DNA of 36,349 nt from Anaerovorax odorimutans DSM 5092 (GCF_000426305.1 NZ_AUFC01000027.1:1-36349), one strand, 5' to 3'; numbered from the stretch's first letter, positions 24,505 to 33,439 are shown. Translations and numbers: made by a program. The notes: generated by a model from the sequence alone, not told the origin.

Positions 24505-26121
24505 ATGAGAGATGATTTATCAGGGGAAAGGGACGGAGTTGTATTCGGAACTATTAATGAAAGTAATGATATAAAAAATATTACAATTAAAAAGTTACCG
24601 CCAGCGGTATTTCAATTAAAAGATGTAATCTTTGCATTTTCAATGCTTGTATGTGGATTCTTGTATTGGGAATTAATCCATTTTGTCACATTAAGTTTAG
24701 GTGTTACTGTTTTTGCTTTTCTTATTTGTTTAATTACGTGGATTTATATGAGAGCAAATGGGATTAGGCAAAACAGGCGGAGTTTAGCTTGTTTAGGACT
24801 TACTATTATATCGGCTTTAAACTTCACATTATATGATGGACCAACCCTCAAGACTTTAAACTTTTTGTTTCTATCAGGGTGCTTTATTTATTGGATTTGC
24901 CTATCAACAGATAGATATTTGGAGAAAAGATTATCTGTTTATTTAATAGGAGATGCAATCAGCCAAACTTTAATTGTACCCCTCTCAAATTTTGGCAATT
25001 GCTTTATTGCTGTAAAAAAAGGAATTGTTAAGAATAAGCATGGAAATGGTTTTTTAGCAGGGGTACTTGGGATTATAATCTTTTTACCTATTTTAATAAT
25101 AATAATTGGTCTTTTGACTTCTGCTGATGTGGTTTTTGAAAGTTTTATGTCAAAAATTCAAGAACTTGTTTCAGACAAAATGGGTGAATATCTTCTTCAA
25201 TTTATATTTGGTATTCCTGTAGCGTGCTATTTATATGGTCTTATATACGGGGATGTAAAGGGGAGAAATACAAGTAAAATTACAACTGAATCTTTGGATC
25301 ATAGTGCAAAAAGTGTTCAAATTGCACCAAAAATTACGGTTTATTCTGCTATAACAGCATTGAATTTAATATACCTTATGTTTTTTATATCTCAATCAGC
25401 ATATTTATTTTCTGCTTTCCATGATATGATTCCGCAGACAATGACTTATGCAGAATATGCAAGAAGAGGTTTTTTTCAATTATGTACAGTTTCAGGTATT
25501 AATTTATTAATAATAACTGTGGCATATCTTTTAATAAAAAGAAACAAAGAAGTTCCTTTTATGCTGAGAGCCCATATAATTTTAGTGTCTGTTTTTACAA
25601 TGCTTTTTATATGTACAGCAGTAAGCAAAATGATACTATATATAAAGTATTATGGATTAACTCAGCTACGAATTTATACTACATGGTTTATGGTATTATT
25701 GTTTATTATCTTTTTTATCGTTTTAATAAGACAAATAAAAGTTTTTAATGCTTCTAAAGCTGTTATTGTTAGTTTTATAATTTGTTTTATGGCTCTTTGC
25801 TATGGTAATGTAGATGGACAAATTGCCAAATATAACATACAAAGATATGAAGAAGGTACCTTAAAAATGATGGATGAATCAGCAGTAAATAAATTGTATG
25901 ATGGAGCGGTTCCATATCTTTATAAGATATATAAAAATGAAGAAGATGAAAATATAAAAGCTATGATTTATTCTAGCCTTACAGGTGATTATGGATATTA
26001 TACAGAAGAAGATCCTTATGAAGTATCATATAAAGATTATAATCTGCAAAAATCACGTGCGGACAATATAAGAGCTGAAATGATGTCTAATCCACCTAAA
26101 AATATAGAAGAATCCAGATAG
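24505..26121 (+). CDS. DUF4153/DUF4173-like polytopic membrane protein
   Basis: 538 residues with about eleven membrane segments between residues 40 and 436. Conserved pieces are LTSADVVFESFMSKI, TYAEYARRGFFQLCTVSGINLLI and YGLTQLRIYTTWFMVLLFI, which resemble DUF4173/DUF4153 proteins. A soluble C-terminal tail of about 100 residues follows, rich in Tyr, Asp and Glu. It starts 12 bases after the HTH gene, so it belongs to the DUF2975-HTH operon. The function is unknown; transport or signal perception at the membrane would fit. Confidence 0.75.
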   Translation: MRDDLSGERDGVVFGTINESNDIKNITIKKLPPAVFQLKDVIFAFSMLVCGFLYWELIHFVTLSLGVTVFAFLICLITWIYMRANGIRQNRRSLACLGLTIISALNFTLYDGPTLKTLNFLFLSGCFIYWICLSTDRYLEKRLSVYLIGDAISQTLIVPLSNFGNCFIAVKKGIVKNKHGNGFLAGVLGIIIFLPILIIIIGLLTSADVVFESFMSKIQELVSDKMGEYLLQFIFGIPVACYLYGLIYGDVKGRNTSKITTESLDHSAKSVQIAPKITVYSAITALNLIYLMFFISQSAYLFSAFHDMIPQTMTYAEYARRGFFQLCTVSGINLLIITVAYLLIKRNKEVPFMLRAHIILVSVFTMLFICTAVSKMILYIKYYGLTQLRIYTTWFMVLLFIIFFIVLIRQIKVFNASKAVIVSFIICFMALCYGNVDGQIAKYNIQRYEEGTLKMMDESAVNKLYDGAVPYLYKIYKNEEDENIKAMIYSSLTGDYGYYTEEDPYEVSYKDYNLQKSRADNIRAEMMSNPPKNIEESR

Positions 26122-26171
26122 ATGTGTTAAAATAGTATATATAAATGATATAAAAAAGTCGGGAGAGTAAA

Positions 26172-26597
26172 ATGAAAAAATATGAAACAGAAGTCAGAGT
26201 AATTTATGCTGATACCGATGCCATGGGAATTGTATATCATACAAATTACATTAAGTGGTTTGAGGTTGGAAGAACTGAGTATCTCAGACAGATTGGATTT
26301 CCTTATTCTATATTGGAAAAAGAAGGAGTATGGCTGCCTTTGGCAGGTGTAGTTTGCAATTATAAATTGCCGGCAGTATATGATGATATACTTACTATAA
26401 ATACTTGGGTCAAGGAATTGAAAGCAGCTACGGTAACAATGGCATATGAAATTTTACGAAAAGAAACAGGAGAGATTCTTGTTACAGGATTTACAAAACA
26501 TGCTATTACAGATGAAAAATTAAAACCAATAAGATTAAAAAATAAAAATCAAGAGCTTCATAAAAGAATAATGGAAGATCTTAACGATAATAAGTAA
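26172..26597 (+). CDS. YbgC/FadM-type acyl-CoA thioesterase
   Basis: 141 residues, single hotdog domain. VIYADTDAMGIVYHTNYIKWFEVGRTEYLR contains the family motif with the catalytic Asp (YADTDAMGIVYH). The later strands VWLPLAGVVCNYKLPAVYDD and GFTKHAITDEKLKPIRL complete the 4-hydroxybenzoyl-CoA-thioesterase-like fold. It likely hydrolyses small acyl-CoA or acyl-ACP thioesters. It is followed after 30 bases by the FmdE-like gene, probably on the same transcript. Confidence 0.87.
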   Translation: MKKYETEVRVIYADTDAMGIVYHTNYIKWFEVGRTEYLRQIGFPYSILEKEGVWLPLAGVVCNYKLPAVYDDILTINTWVKELKAATVTMAYEILRKETGEILVTGFTKHAITDEKLKPIRLKNKNQELHKRIMEDLNDNK

Positions 26598-26627
26598 TTT
26601 TACATAAACAAATAGGAGAATTAAAAT

Positions 26628-27152
26628 ATGAATAACAAAGAAATTTTTAACAAATGTTCCGAATTTCACGGACATAAGTGTCCTGGCTTAGCAATTGGCG
26701 TAAGAGCATCCATTGAAGCTAAACGAATATTAGGAATTGGTTTTTCTGAAGATGAAGAGGTGGTTTGTGTTACAGAGAATGATGCTTGCGGAGTAGATGG
26801 TATTCAAGTTGTACTAGGATGCAGTGCAGGTAAAGGAAATTTAATTTTTAGAATAAGAGGAAAGCAGGCATTTTCGTTTTTTAATAGAAAGACAGGGCAA
26901 AGTGTTAGACTGATTTTAAAAGAACTTCCTAAAACAGAAAGCAGGGAAGAGAAACAAAACTATATATTAGAAGCACCATTTGATGACGTATTTACTCAAA
27001 TGAAGCCGAACTATGAGCTGCCAGAGAAAGCTAGACTTTTTCAGTCTGTAGATTGCGAAATTTGCGGAGAAAGCACAGCGGAACCTTATGTTAGATTAGA
27101 TAATGGTAAAAAAGTATGTTTAGATTGCTTTAAAGAATATCATAGAGTCTAA
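26628..27152 (+). CDS. FmdE-family protein with C-terminal zinc ribbon
   Basis: 174 residues. The N-terminal domain shows FHGHKCPGLAIGVRA (14-26) and ENDACGVDGIQVVLGCSAGKGN (50-71), the metal-binding and core motifs of FmdE. This family is named after a formylmethanofuran dehydrogenase subunit but is common in bacteria that lack that pathway. The C-terminus has a zinc-ribbon-like CEIC ... CLDC (C143, C146, C164, C167). In bacteria such proteins are often linked to molybdenum or tungsten enzymes. The moaA operon is 16 kb away, so no direct link can be claimed. The site AGGAGA is well placed. Confidence 0.82.
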   Translation: MNNKEIFNKCSEFHGHKCPGLAIGVRASIEAKRILGIGFSEDEEVVCVTENDACGVDGIQVVLGCSAGKGNLIFRIRGKQAFSFFNRKTGQSVRLILKELPKTESREEKQNYILEAPFDDVFTQMKPNYELPEKARLFQSVDCEICGESTAEPYVRLDNGKKVCLDCFKEYHRV

Positions 27153-27280
27153 AAGAATATATGAAAATAAAGCTTATAGCTTGACTAACTTGACTAAAAT
27201 TAAGTTTAATTAAAACTTCAGAACGGTTGACCATAATTGAAATATTGTAGAATATAAACTGGTTCATAAGTGCAAAAAGG

Positions 27281-27322
27281 AAAGGAGAGTCTTGATGTAT
27301 TGAGTAAATACATCTTACAATG
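27281..27322 (+). promoter_or_regulatory. Ribosome binding site with hairpin-shortened spacer and three-codon mini-ORF
   Basis: AAAGGAGAG (27281-27289) lies 30 bases from the only in-frame ATG (27320), too far for normal initiation. Between them GATGTATT (27294-27301) and AATACATC (27307-27314) form an 8-bp stem with a 5-base loop. Folding it leaves about nine unpaired bases between site and ATG, an ideal distance. Alternatively the site drives ATG-TAT-TGA at 27295-27303. Confidence 0.45.
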
Positions 27323-27916
27323 AAAATGCATGATAAATTAAAAATTGTATTTATTGGAAACAGCATTGTAAACGGTTTTCCTTATAGTAGAAATCAAAGC
27401 TTTGTAGATCTATATAGTACCTTATCCGGACATTATGTAATAAATAAAGGTATCAATGGTGATACCGCTCGAGGCGTTAGAAGAAGATTTAATCAAGATG
27501 TCTTGTTATATAAACCGGACTTGGCAGTAATTATGACAGGAACAAATGATTTTATATACAAAGAATCCTTTGTTGATGAATGTATGGGGATTATAATAGA
27601 TTTAGTTGAGACGGCAAAAAAAGAGAATATAGAAGTAATATTACTTACTCCATTATCAGTGGATATTGAAATGGCTAAATTAAAATGGATGGTAGGAAGT
27701 GATGTGGATTATGAGCTTGTTCAGGAACAGATAATTGAATTAAAAAAATTAATGATCAATTATGGAATAGATAATAATATTAAAGTAATTGATACAAATT
27801 ATGAATTTTCCCAATATGCAGCACTGAAAGGTAAACATTATACTTATTACGATGGTATTCACCCGACGAAAGAGGGTTATAAATTTTTAGCAGAAATCAT
27901 ACATAAATATATTTAA
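27320..27916 (+). CDS. SGNH/GDSL-type hydrolase
   Basis: 198 residues. The catalytic blocks are complete: FIGNSIVNGFP (block I, Ser), NKGINGDTARGV (block II, Gly), MTGTNDF (block III, Asn) and YDGIHPTKEGY (block V, Asp-x-x-His). Block I is GNS rather than GDS. There is no signal peptide, so the enzyme is cytoplasmic and probably a lysophospholipase- or carbohydrate-esterase-type hydrolase. The start codon is distant from its Shine-Dalgarno site, which is described separately. A terminator with an 18-bp stem follows. Confidence 0.85.
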   Translation: MKMHDKLKIVFIGNSIVNGFPYSRNQSFVDLYSTLSGHYVINKGINGDTARGVRRRFNQDVLLYKPDLAVIMTGTNDFIYKESFVDECMGIIIDLVETAKKENIEVILLTPLSVDIEMAKLKWMVGSDVDYELVQEQIIELKKLMINYGIDNNIKVIDTNYEFSQYAALKGKHYTYYDGIHPTKEGYKFLAEIIHKYI

Positions 27917-27940
27917 ATTAACTGTGAATAAAAGTACTTT

Positions 27941-27984
27941 AAAAGACTTGATATGATATTTAATTTTATCATATCAAGTCTTTT
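27941..27984. terminator. Terminator after the SGNH hydrolase gene
   Basis: An 18-bp perfect stem (27941-27958 with 27967-27984) with an 8-base loop. It starts with AAAA and ends with TTTT, so it may act in both directions. Confidence 0.75.
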
Positions 27985-28125
27985 CTATACATTTTTAAAT
28001 AGTCTAAAATTATTTTCTTCACTCATGCTGCTATCTGACCGTAAATCAAGATCAGAATACCATAAACCAATATAAAGATTTTTCCCTACAATATAGTAAA
28101 GATATGATATATAAAATATCGGCAT
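27985..28125 (-). CDS. Possible small ORF, 46 aa, weakly supported
   Basis: A reverse-strand frame from ATG 28125 to TAG 27985 encodes a hydrophobic Tyr-rich first half (IFYISYLYYIVGKNLYIGLW) and a polar second half (SDLDLRSDSSMSEENNFRLF). It ends right at the terminator hairpin. No Shine-Dalgarno site is seen. It lies 75 bases after the EF-hand gene stop in the same direction. It may be a remnant or a chance frame. The remainder of 27985-28199 shows nothing else. Confidence 0.2.
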   Translation of the reverse strand: MPIFYISYLYYIVGKNLYIGLWYSDLDLRSDSSMSEENNFRLFKNV

Positions 28126-28199
28126 ATAAACTAAAAAGTTATTTGCATAATAAAGCAGATTGGATATAAAAATTTATAAATTTATTTGTTGTGTTGAAT

Positions 28200-29354
28200 C
28201 TAGACTGAAACATCAATCTGCTGTACTGTTTCAGCTGCTCCTGTACTTTCTTTTAAATAAAGACCGGTTTGGCGGATTTGTCCATTTGTTTGTCTGGTTT
28301 CTTGTGATTTCAAAGTAAAGTCCGTCTTTGTACTTCCAAGATAAATGGCTCCTATATCAGCAGTTTTTAGATTAATAAGCTTGTCTGTACCGTCATCTGC
28401 TTTAATCCAAACTTTTAGTTTATTATATATTTCGTCATTTTCATCAATCCAGCCATTTTTATCTGAATCATAAGCAGAAAGTTCACTAAAACCATCCCCG
28501 GTTTTAGTTCCAAACAATTCGCTCCCGTTGTTTATTTTACCGTCATTATTTTTATCTAGAGCTAAATAGCCACTCCCTTTATTTAAATATGAAATATTAT
28601 CTTCGTTTCCATCATTATCTATATCAAAACAGAATTTTTGGTCACTGAGGCTAGCGGGATTGCTGTTTAAATTAATTACAAGAGGATCAGTCATAATAAC
28701 TTGTTCAGACCATTTTACATTGGTATATTCCATAAAACTTCTAGTCATTTCTAAATCAATTCCGAAATTTAATTCACGTCCATCTTGGGTTTTTGCAATC
28801 CCAACAGATGTGAAAGTTGTACTTTCTGTTTCAGAAAAAAAGCGAGTTGCATTAACATTCCTTACCCAAGTTCCTGAGGAAGGCAGAGACTGTGCATTTC
28901 CAAAATTGATGGACATAGATTGCAATGAATATTGAGATTTTTGGCTTATACTGCTGTAAAAAGAATTATTATCATGTGGACCTTTACAAAGCATTTCCAG
29001 CATCATTCTTAACAATGAGATCTTGTGATCTTGCAAGTCCGTAATAGAAAACGGATTATTATTTGCGTTATTGGCTAACAATTGATAGTTTGGTTTTGTT
29101 ACACCATTAGCACTTTCCTCAGCAGATTCTGAATCAGTTATTGTAGATCCAATCTGTGTTTTTTGATTGTCATCTTCTAAAAGCTTTTTTGCACCATTAA
29201 TAAATTTTGATAATTCTTCTTCAGATTCTAATTTATCTTTCTTATCTTCCGGTTTTGCTTTCCACTGTGTATTTTCTGAATTAATTCTAGTAAATTCCAC
29301 AGAATCATAGTTTCGAGTTGAGTTCATAGTAATTGAGCTTGATTCGATTTTCAT
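28200..29354 (-). CDS. Cytoplasmic-looking EF-hand protein with RTX-associated calcium-binding module
   Basis: 384 residues, no signal peptide or membrane segment. The N-terminal ~100 residues are Ser/Glu/Lys-rich and probably disordered. The C-terminal part (~222-340) resembles the EF-hand-like region found in RTX-type toxins and adhesins. It has calcium-loop candidates FDIDNDGNEDN (243-253), DKNNDGKINNGSELFG (267-282) and DSDKNGWIDENDEIY (296-310). KVWIKADDG and TADIGAIYLGS follow, as in that module. The large-protein context is absent; the module stands alone. The ATG follows AAAGGGGGAA. The protein is divergent from a chemoreceptor gene. A calcium sensor or a protein exported without a classical signal are possibilities. 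Confidence 0.75.
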   Translation of the reverse strand: MKIESSSITMNSTRNYDSVEFTRINSENTQWKAKPEDKKDKLESEEELSKFINGAKKLLEDDNQKTQIGSTITDSESAEESANGVTKPNYQLLANNANNNPFSITDLQDHKISLLRMMLEMLCKGPHDNNSFYSSISQKSQYSLQSMSINFGNAQSLPSSGTWVRNVNATRFFSETESTTFTSVGIAKTQDGRELNFGIDLEMTRSFMEYTNVKWSEQVIMTDPLVINLNSNPASLSDQKFCFDIDNDGNEDNISYLNKGSGYLALDKNNDGKINNGSELFGTKTGDGFSELSAYDSDKNGWIDENDEIYNKLKVWIKADDGTDKLINLKTADIGAIYLGSTKTDFTLKSQETRQTNGQIRQTGLYLKESTGAAETVQQIDVSV

Positions 29355-29484
29355 TTTTATTCCCCCTTTTATATATATCTATATATTACGTCGTTATAAA
29401 TTGGAAAAATATAATAGTTTTATACTTATATTTTTTAAAAAGATTATTTAAGGGTAATAAAATATAGGAATAGAATATTTTTAT

Positions 29485-29498
29485 TTGTTAATTAACAA
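29485..29498. promoter_or_regulatory. 14-bp perfect palindrome between divergent genes
   Basis: TTGTTAA is followed by TTAACAA, midway between the EF-hand gene and the chemoreceptor gene. It is an operator candidate. The rest of 29355-29699 is AT-rich without an ORF; an orphan Shine-Dalgarno-like AAAGGAGGTG at 29648-29657 is present 40 bases before the chemoreceptor's own site. Confidence 0.35.
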
Positions 29499-29699
29499 TT
29501 ATGTTTTGTTGAATAGTTATTGATGTTATTATTTATAAAGTTTAATTCAAATGAACTGTACCGCAGCATTATTATTAATTGGCTACTTATAATGATATCT
29601 TGATGTTAAATAAATATGATAAATGTTTGTTTGCTTTAAGAGAAATTAAAGGAGGTGTTAGACGCAAAAAAACAATCAAACTATTTTGGAGGATAAAAA

Positions 29700-31661
29700 A
29701 TGAAAATAAGTAATAAAATTTTATTGTTTACAACTATTGTAATAATTATATCTATTGCTGCTGTTGCTAGTCTTCTTTTAAAAGAAAATGCAAAATATAA
29801 CGAGCAAGTAGGCTATGAACGTATTAATTCCGCAATAGATGATTTAAGTAGTGGGATAACTGATATGCTTGATGATTCCATGAAAAATGCAGTATCTATT
29901 TCTAAAAATTATAAAGTTGTGGAAGCTATGGAAAAGGGAAGTTTTGATGATCTAAAAAAAGCTTTGGATGACTTGAATGAAATTATAAATATGGATACCA
30001 TAAGCATTACTGACACATCTGGAAATATTATTATAAGGCAGCATCAGCCTGATAAACGAGGAGATAATATCCTTAGCCAAACAAATGTACAAAAGGCGTT
30101 AGAAGGCGAAATATATACAACTTTGGAACCAGGGGCTTTGGTAAAGCTTTCATGTAGGACAGGAGCGCCTATCTATGATACTGGCGGAAATATTATTGGG
30201 ACAGTTGTTACAGGTCATACTTTTGAAGACAGCGATCTTCTTGATGAACTAAAATCACTTCATAATGTAGAACTTACGGTTTTTTCAGGAAGTGAAAAAA
30301 TTGCAAGTACAGTTATGCAGGATGAAAGTGAAGATTCTGATAATACAGATACAGAAATTGCAAGCAAAGTCATGGAAGATGGTCAGCCATATACAGGAAC
30401 TGCTAAAATACTAGGGGTTCCGTATTTTACAACATATAAGCCATTGACTGATCAGGATGGAAAAATTGTAGGTGTCATATTTGCTGGATTATCTAAGCAG
30501 GATGCGCAGCAATTTACAAAAACTTCTATTATACATACTCTGATAATGGCTGCTATTATAATTATTTTATGTGTGTTAATATTGTTTCATTTTGTGGATC
30601 GAAATATTAAAAGACCAATGTATAAGCTGACGGAAGTTTCAAAAATGTTATCAGAAGGGAATTTAAATGTTGATATTAGCAGTAAAACGAAAACGAAAAA
30701 AGACGAGATTGCACTACTTACCCAATCTATGGGAGAGATGATATCTCAACTTCAAAGCTATATTTTCGATATTACTAATGTACTTACTGAAATGGCTAAA
30801 AAGAACTTTACCGTGAAAAGCACAGTGGAATATATGGGTGACTTTAAACCTATTCATAAAGCCTTAATTGATATTTCTTCTGCGTTATGTATCAGTTTCA
30901 GTAATATTCGTGCCACTGCTACGCAGTTTAACAATACATCACAACAAATTGCAACCTCTGCACAGATGTTGGCTTCTGGCGCGGCAGAACAGGCAGGAGA
31001 GATTTCGGAGATGTCTGCTTCTGTGAATGATATTTCAGAAGAGATTAACAAAAATGCTGAAAAAGTACGTTTGGCAGTAGAAAACGTAAATAATACTGCT
31101 GCAGATGCCACTGCAGGAAATGAGCAGATGAAGCATATGCTTTCGGCCATGAATGATATAAAAATAACATCTGATCAAATTGGTGAAATTATTAAGACTA
31201 TAGACAGTATAGCATTTCAGACGAATATTCTGGCTCTCAATGCAGCTGTGGAAGCGGCAAGAGCAGGAAATGCAGGTAAAGGCTTTGCAGTGGTGGCAGA
31301 AGAGGTGAGAAACCTTTCACAGAAATCAGCTGAAGCAGCTAAGCAATCGTCAGATTTAATTAACAGTTCCATATCCGCAGTGAATAAAGGTTATGAAATA
31401 GCGGACAATACTGCTGATATGATCCAAAATGTAACTGTAAAGGTAGATGTAGTAAAAAGTACTCTTCTTGAAATTGAAAAGGCATTTTTATCACAAACGG
31501 AGCAAATGAATCATATTGATCTAGGGCTGGAGCAAATAAAGTCTGTTGTTAATGCAAATTCTGCGACTTCTGAAGAAAATGCAGCGGCAAGTGAAGAATT
31601 TTCCAGTCAAGCAATTCTTCTTGCAGAAGAAATTCAGCAGTTTAAAACAGAAAGAGAGTAG
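29700..31661 (+). CDS. Methyl-accepting chemotaxis protein with extracytoplasmic Cache domain
   Basis: 653 residues. TM1 (7-27), an extracytoplasmic Cache-type sensor domain (~30-275), TM2 (276-298), HAMP (299-351) and a cytoplasmic MA signalling domain (~400-650). The sensor contains the [21 protein letters not shown] and [15 protein letters not shown] pieces typical of Cache_3/Cache_2 folds. The hairpin tip shows [23 protein letters not shown], then [13 protein letters not shown] (~500-540). It passes ligand signals to CheA/CheW. No pentapeptide tether for CheR is seen at the C-terminus. It is monocistronic, with a terminator at 31822. The ligand is unknown. Confidence 0.92.
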   Translation: MKISNKILLFTTIVIIISIAAVASLLLKENAKYNEQVGYERINSAIDDLSSGITDMLDDSMKNAVSISKNYKVVEAMEKGSFDDLKKALDDLNEIINMDTISITDTSGNIIIRQHQPDKRGDNILSQTNVQKALEGEIYTTLEPGALVKLSCRTGAPIYDTGGNIIGTVVTGHTFEDSDLLDELKSLHNVELTVFSGSEKIASTVMQDESEDSDNTDTEIASKVMEDGQPYTGTAKILGVPYFTTYKPLTDQDGKIVGVIFAGLSKQDAQQFTKTSIIHTLIMAAIIIILCVLILFHFVDRNIKRPMYKLTEVSKMLSEGNLNVDISSKTKTKKDEIALLTQSMGEMISQLQSYIFDITNVLTEMAKKNFTVKSTVEYMGDFKPIHKALIDISSALCISFSNIRATATQFNNTSQQIATSAQMLASGAAEQAGEISEMSASVNDISEEINKNAEKVRLAVENVNNTAADATAGNEQMKHMLSAMNDIKITSDQIGEIIKTIDSIAFQTNILALNAAVEAARAGNAGKGFAVVAEEVRNLSQKSAEAAKQSSDLINSSISAVNKGYEIADNTADMIQNVTVKVDVVKSTLLEIEKAFLSQTEQMNHIDLGLEQIKSVVNANSATSEENAAASEEFSSQAILLAEEIQQFKTERE

Positions 31662-31821
31662 AAATGGTTTAAGTAGTAAGCTAATATATGGGCAAAGTAT
31701 TATTTCCTTATAATACAAATTTAAAAGGTATAAGTTATTCTTTTTGGTATACTTGTATATTCGAAATTAATTAAAAAAAGCCTATTCTCGGTTTGTTATA
31801 ATTTAATATGGTTTTGTAATT

Positions 31822-31867
31822 AAAAAGGTAGCAATTGATATATATTATATAAATTGCTACCTTTTTT
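31822..31867. terminator. Bidirectional terminator between chemoreceptor and ferredoxin genes
   Basis: A 15-bp perfect stem, AAAAAGGTAGCAATT (31822-31836) with its complement (31852-31866), a 15-base loop and flanking A/T runs. It serves the two converging genes. Confidence 0.8.
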
Positions 31868-31882
31868 AGGGTGGAAATTAAG

Positions 31883-32614
31883 TTATTCAAGTATTCTACC
31901 ATCATTTGATATGGTTACAATCTGCCATGGAATCATTTTTTCGCTTGCTTTTAATGCATTTATTGCAGCATTAGCAAGACCACTGCAACAAGGTACTTCC
32001 ATTCTGACTATAGTAACACTTTTAATATTATTATTTTTTAGTATTTCCGTTAACTTTTCAGAATAATCACCTTCATCTAATTTAGGACAGCCTATTATAG
32101 TAATTTTGTTTTTCATAAACTCCTTATGAAAATTACCATAAGCATATGCACTGCAATCTGCAGCAATCAATAAGTTTGCATTATCAAAGTAAGGAGCATT
32201 TACAGGAACCAATTTTATTTGAACAGGCCACTGTTGTAATTCTGAAGGCTGTGAAGTTATATTTTCAGCAGCTTGCATATTAGCTTGAGAGGATGAACAT
32301 TTATCTTCGGTTCTCTTTAACATTTTTGAATGAGTTCCCGGACATCCGCATGCTAATGTTTCTGGTTGAACTTTATTCTTCATCATGTTGGTTTTTACCG
32401 CTTCTTCATTATAAGGAAGAGCTTCTCTTTCTACAAAGGTAATTGCACCTGTAGGGCATGCCGGCAGGCAGTCCCCAAGACCATCACAATAATCGTCTCT
32501 TAAAAGCTCTGCTTTACCGTTAACCATTCCTATAGCACCTTCATGACATGCTTCTGCGCATATACCACATCCATTACATTTTTCTTTATCAATGTGAATT
32601 ATTTTTCTTTTCAT
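31883..32614 (-). CDS. Ferredoxin-like iron-sulfur protein
   Basis: 243 residues. The N-terminal two-cluster domain has CNGCGICAEACHEGAI (~14-29) and CDGLGDCLPACPTGAI (~43-58); the second uses the variant CxxxxxCxxxCP spacing seen in many anaerobe proteins of this type. A CGCPG motif (~90) and a C-terminal domain with LLIAADCSAYAYG, IIGCPKLDEGDYSEKL and VPCCSGLANAA add further cysteines. Proteins of this type are common in anaerobes, often next to Crp/Fnr regulators, and act in electron transfer or redox stress; the precise role is unknown. Its promoter has no good -35, and an operator lies at about -41.5. The ribosome site is AGGAGG. Confidence 0.85.
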   Translation of the reverse strand: MKRKIIHIDKEKCNGCGICAEACHEGAIGMVNGKAELLRDDYCDGLGDCLPACPTGAITFVEREALPYNEEAVKTNMMKNKVQPETLACGCPGTHSKMLKRTEDKCSSSQANMQAAENITSQPSELQQWPVQIKLVPVNAPYFDNANLLIAADCSAYAYGNFHKEFMKNKITIIGCPKLDEGDYSEKLTEILKNNNIKSVTIVRMEVPCCSGLANAAINALKASEKMIPWQIVTISNDGRILE

Positions 32615-32690
32615 TTCTTTTTCCTCCTAATTTTTTTAAAAATTAATATTTTATTTGAATTTTTATATTTAAGTTAAATAAACTGATTTG

Positions 32691-32719
32691 TTGCTTTTGT
32701 GATTTTAGTATAGTACAAT
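32691..32719 (+). promoter_or_regulatory. Overlapping divergent promoters of the Crp/Fnr and ferredoxin genes
   Basis: Forward: TTGCTT (32691-32696), 17 bases, TACAAT (32714-32719), start near 32726. Reverse: TATACT (32712-32707), start near 32700, with no clear -35, as expected for an activator-dependent promoter. Confidence 0.45.
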
Positions 32720-32732
32720 GTCAGAAGAATTA

Positions 32733-32750
32733 TTGTTGCATTTGCAACAA
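32733..32750. promoter_or_regulatory. Crp/Fnr-type operator palindrome
   Basis: TTGTTGCA-TT-TGCAACAA has perfect 8-bp arms, with the geometry TGTTG-N6-CAACA of CRP-family sites. Its centre (32741.5) is about 41.5 bases upstream of the expected ferredoxin start, the class II activation position, and about 16 bases downstream of the expected start of the regulator gene, a position for self-repression. Confidence 0.65.
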
Positions 32751-32779
32751 AATTAAAAAAATTTTATATGAGGATATCT

Positions 32780-33439
32780 ATGAAAAAAAATATACAAATA
32801 TTAATGAAAACAGAGTTATTTTCAGGCATTAAGGAAAATGATCTTGAAAATATGTTACAATGTTTAGGGGCAACTGAAAAGAAATATGATAAAAATGAGA
32901 TTATTGTTAATGCAGGGACAATATTATCTTCTGTAGGTATTTTAATATCAGGTAATGTTCAGATTACAAGGGAGGATTTAGAAGGCAACAGGGCTATCTT
33001 ATCTGAAGTTTCAGTAGGTGATTTGTTTGGTGAAGCATATGTTGCTGCTAGACAAAGGGAGTTGCCTATAACTGTGGTGGCAGTTTCAGATTGCAGTGTA
33101 GTTTGGATTCCATTTAGAAAAATCATCGTTCAATGCGCTTGTGTTTGCACTTTTCATACAGTTCTAATAGCTAATATGTTAAGGGTTATTGCAGAAAAAA
33201 ATATTTTGATGAATGAAAAAATGAGATTATTATCATGCAAGACCACAAGAGAAAAATTATATACTTATTTGGTAGATTATTCTGAGCAAGCAGGAAGCAA
33301 GAAATTTGTAATTCCGTTTAACAGAGGGGAACTGGCAGACTTTCTTAGTGTTGACAGAAGTGCTATGTCAAGAGAGTTAGGAAAATTAAAGGAAGAAGGA
33401 TTGATTAATTTTAACAGGAATGAATTTGAGCTAATATAA
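32780..33439 (+). CDS. Crp/Fnr-family transcriptional regulator
   Basis: 219 residues from the ATG at 32780, which follows GAGGAT; an earlier ATG at 32768 lies inside that site. A cNMP-binding-fold sensor domain (~1-120) contains VGDLFGEAYVA. The dimer helix contains the Cys-rich segment VQCACVCTFHTVLIANMLR. A C-terminal winged helix (FNRGELADFLSVDRSAMSRELGKLKEEGLI) follows. The sensor lacks the cyclic-AMP phosphate-binding Arg-Ser pattern. The three close cysteines suggest a metal or redox ligand site, which is an inference. It probably controls the divergent ferredoxin gene and itself through the palindrome at 32733-32750. Confidence 0.88.
   Translation: MKKNIQILMKTELFSGIKENDLENMLQCLGATEKKYDKNEIIVNAGTILSSVGILISGNVQITREDLEGNRAILSEVSVGDLFGEAYVAARQRELPITVVAVSDCSVVWIPFRKIIVQCACVCTFHTVLIANMLRVIAEKNILMNEKMRLLSCKTTREKLYTYLVDYSEQAGSKKFVIPFNRGELADFLSVDRSAMSRELGKLKEEGLINFNRNEFELI

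Noticed and set aside
28660..28935. Forward frame inside the EF-hand gene
   Set aside because: It is the shadow of a well-supported reverse gene with calcium-loop motifs.
29560..29600. Sigma-D (flagellar) promoter for the chemoreceptor
   Set aside because: Only a CCG core with a wrong flanking pattern was found; the match to TAAA-N15-GCCGATAA is too weak.
30854..31150. Reverse-strand frame within the chemoreceptor gene
   Set aside because: Ala/Ser-rich shadow of the signalling coiled coil, without a ribosome site.
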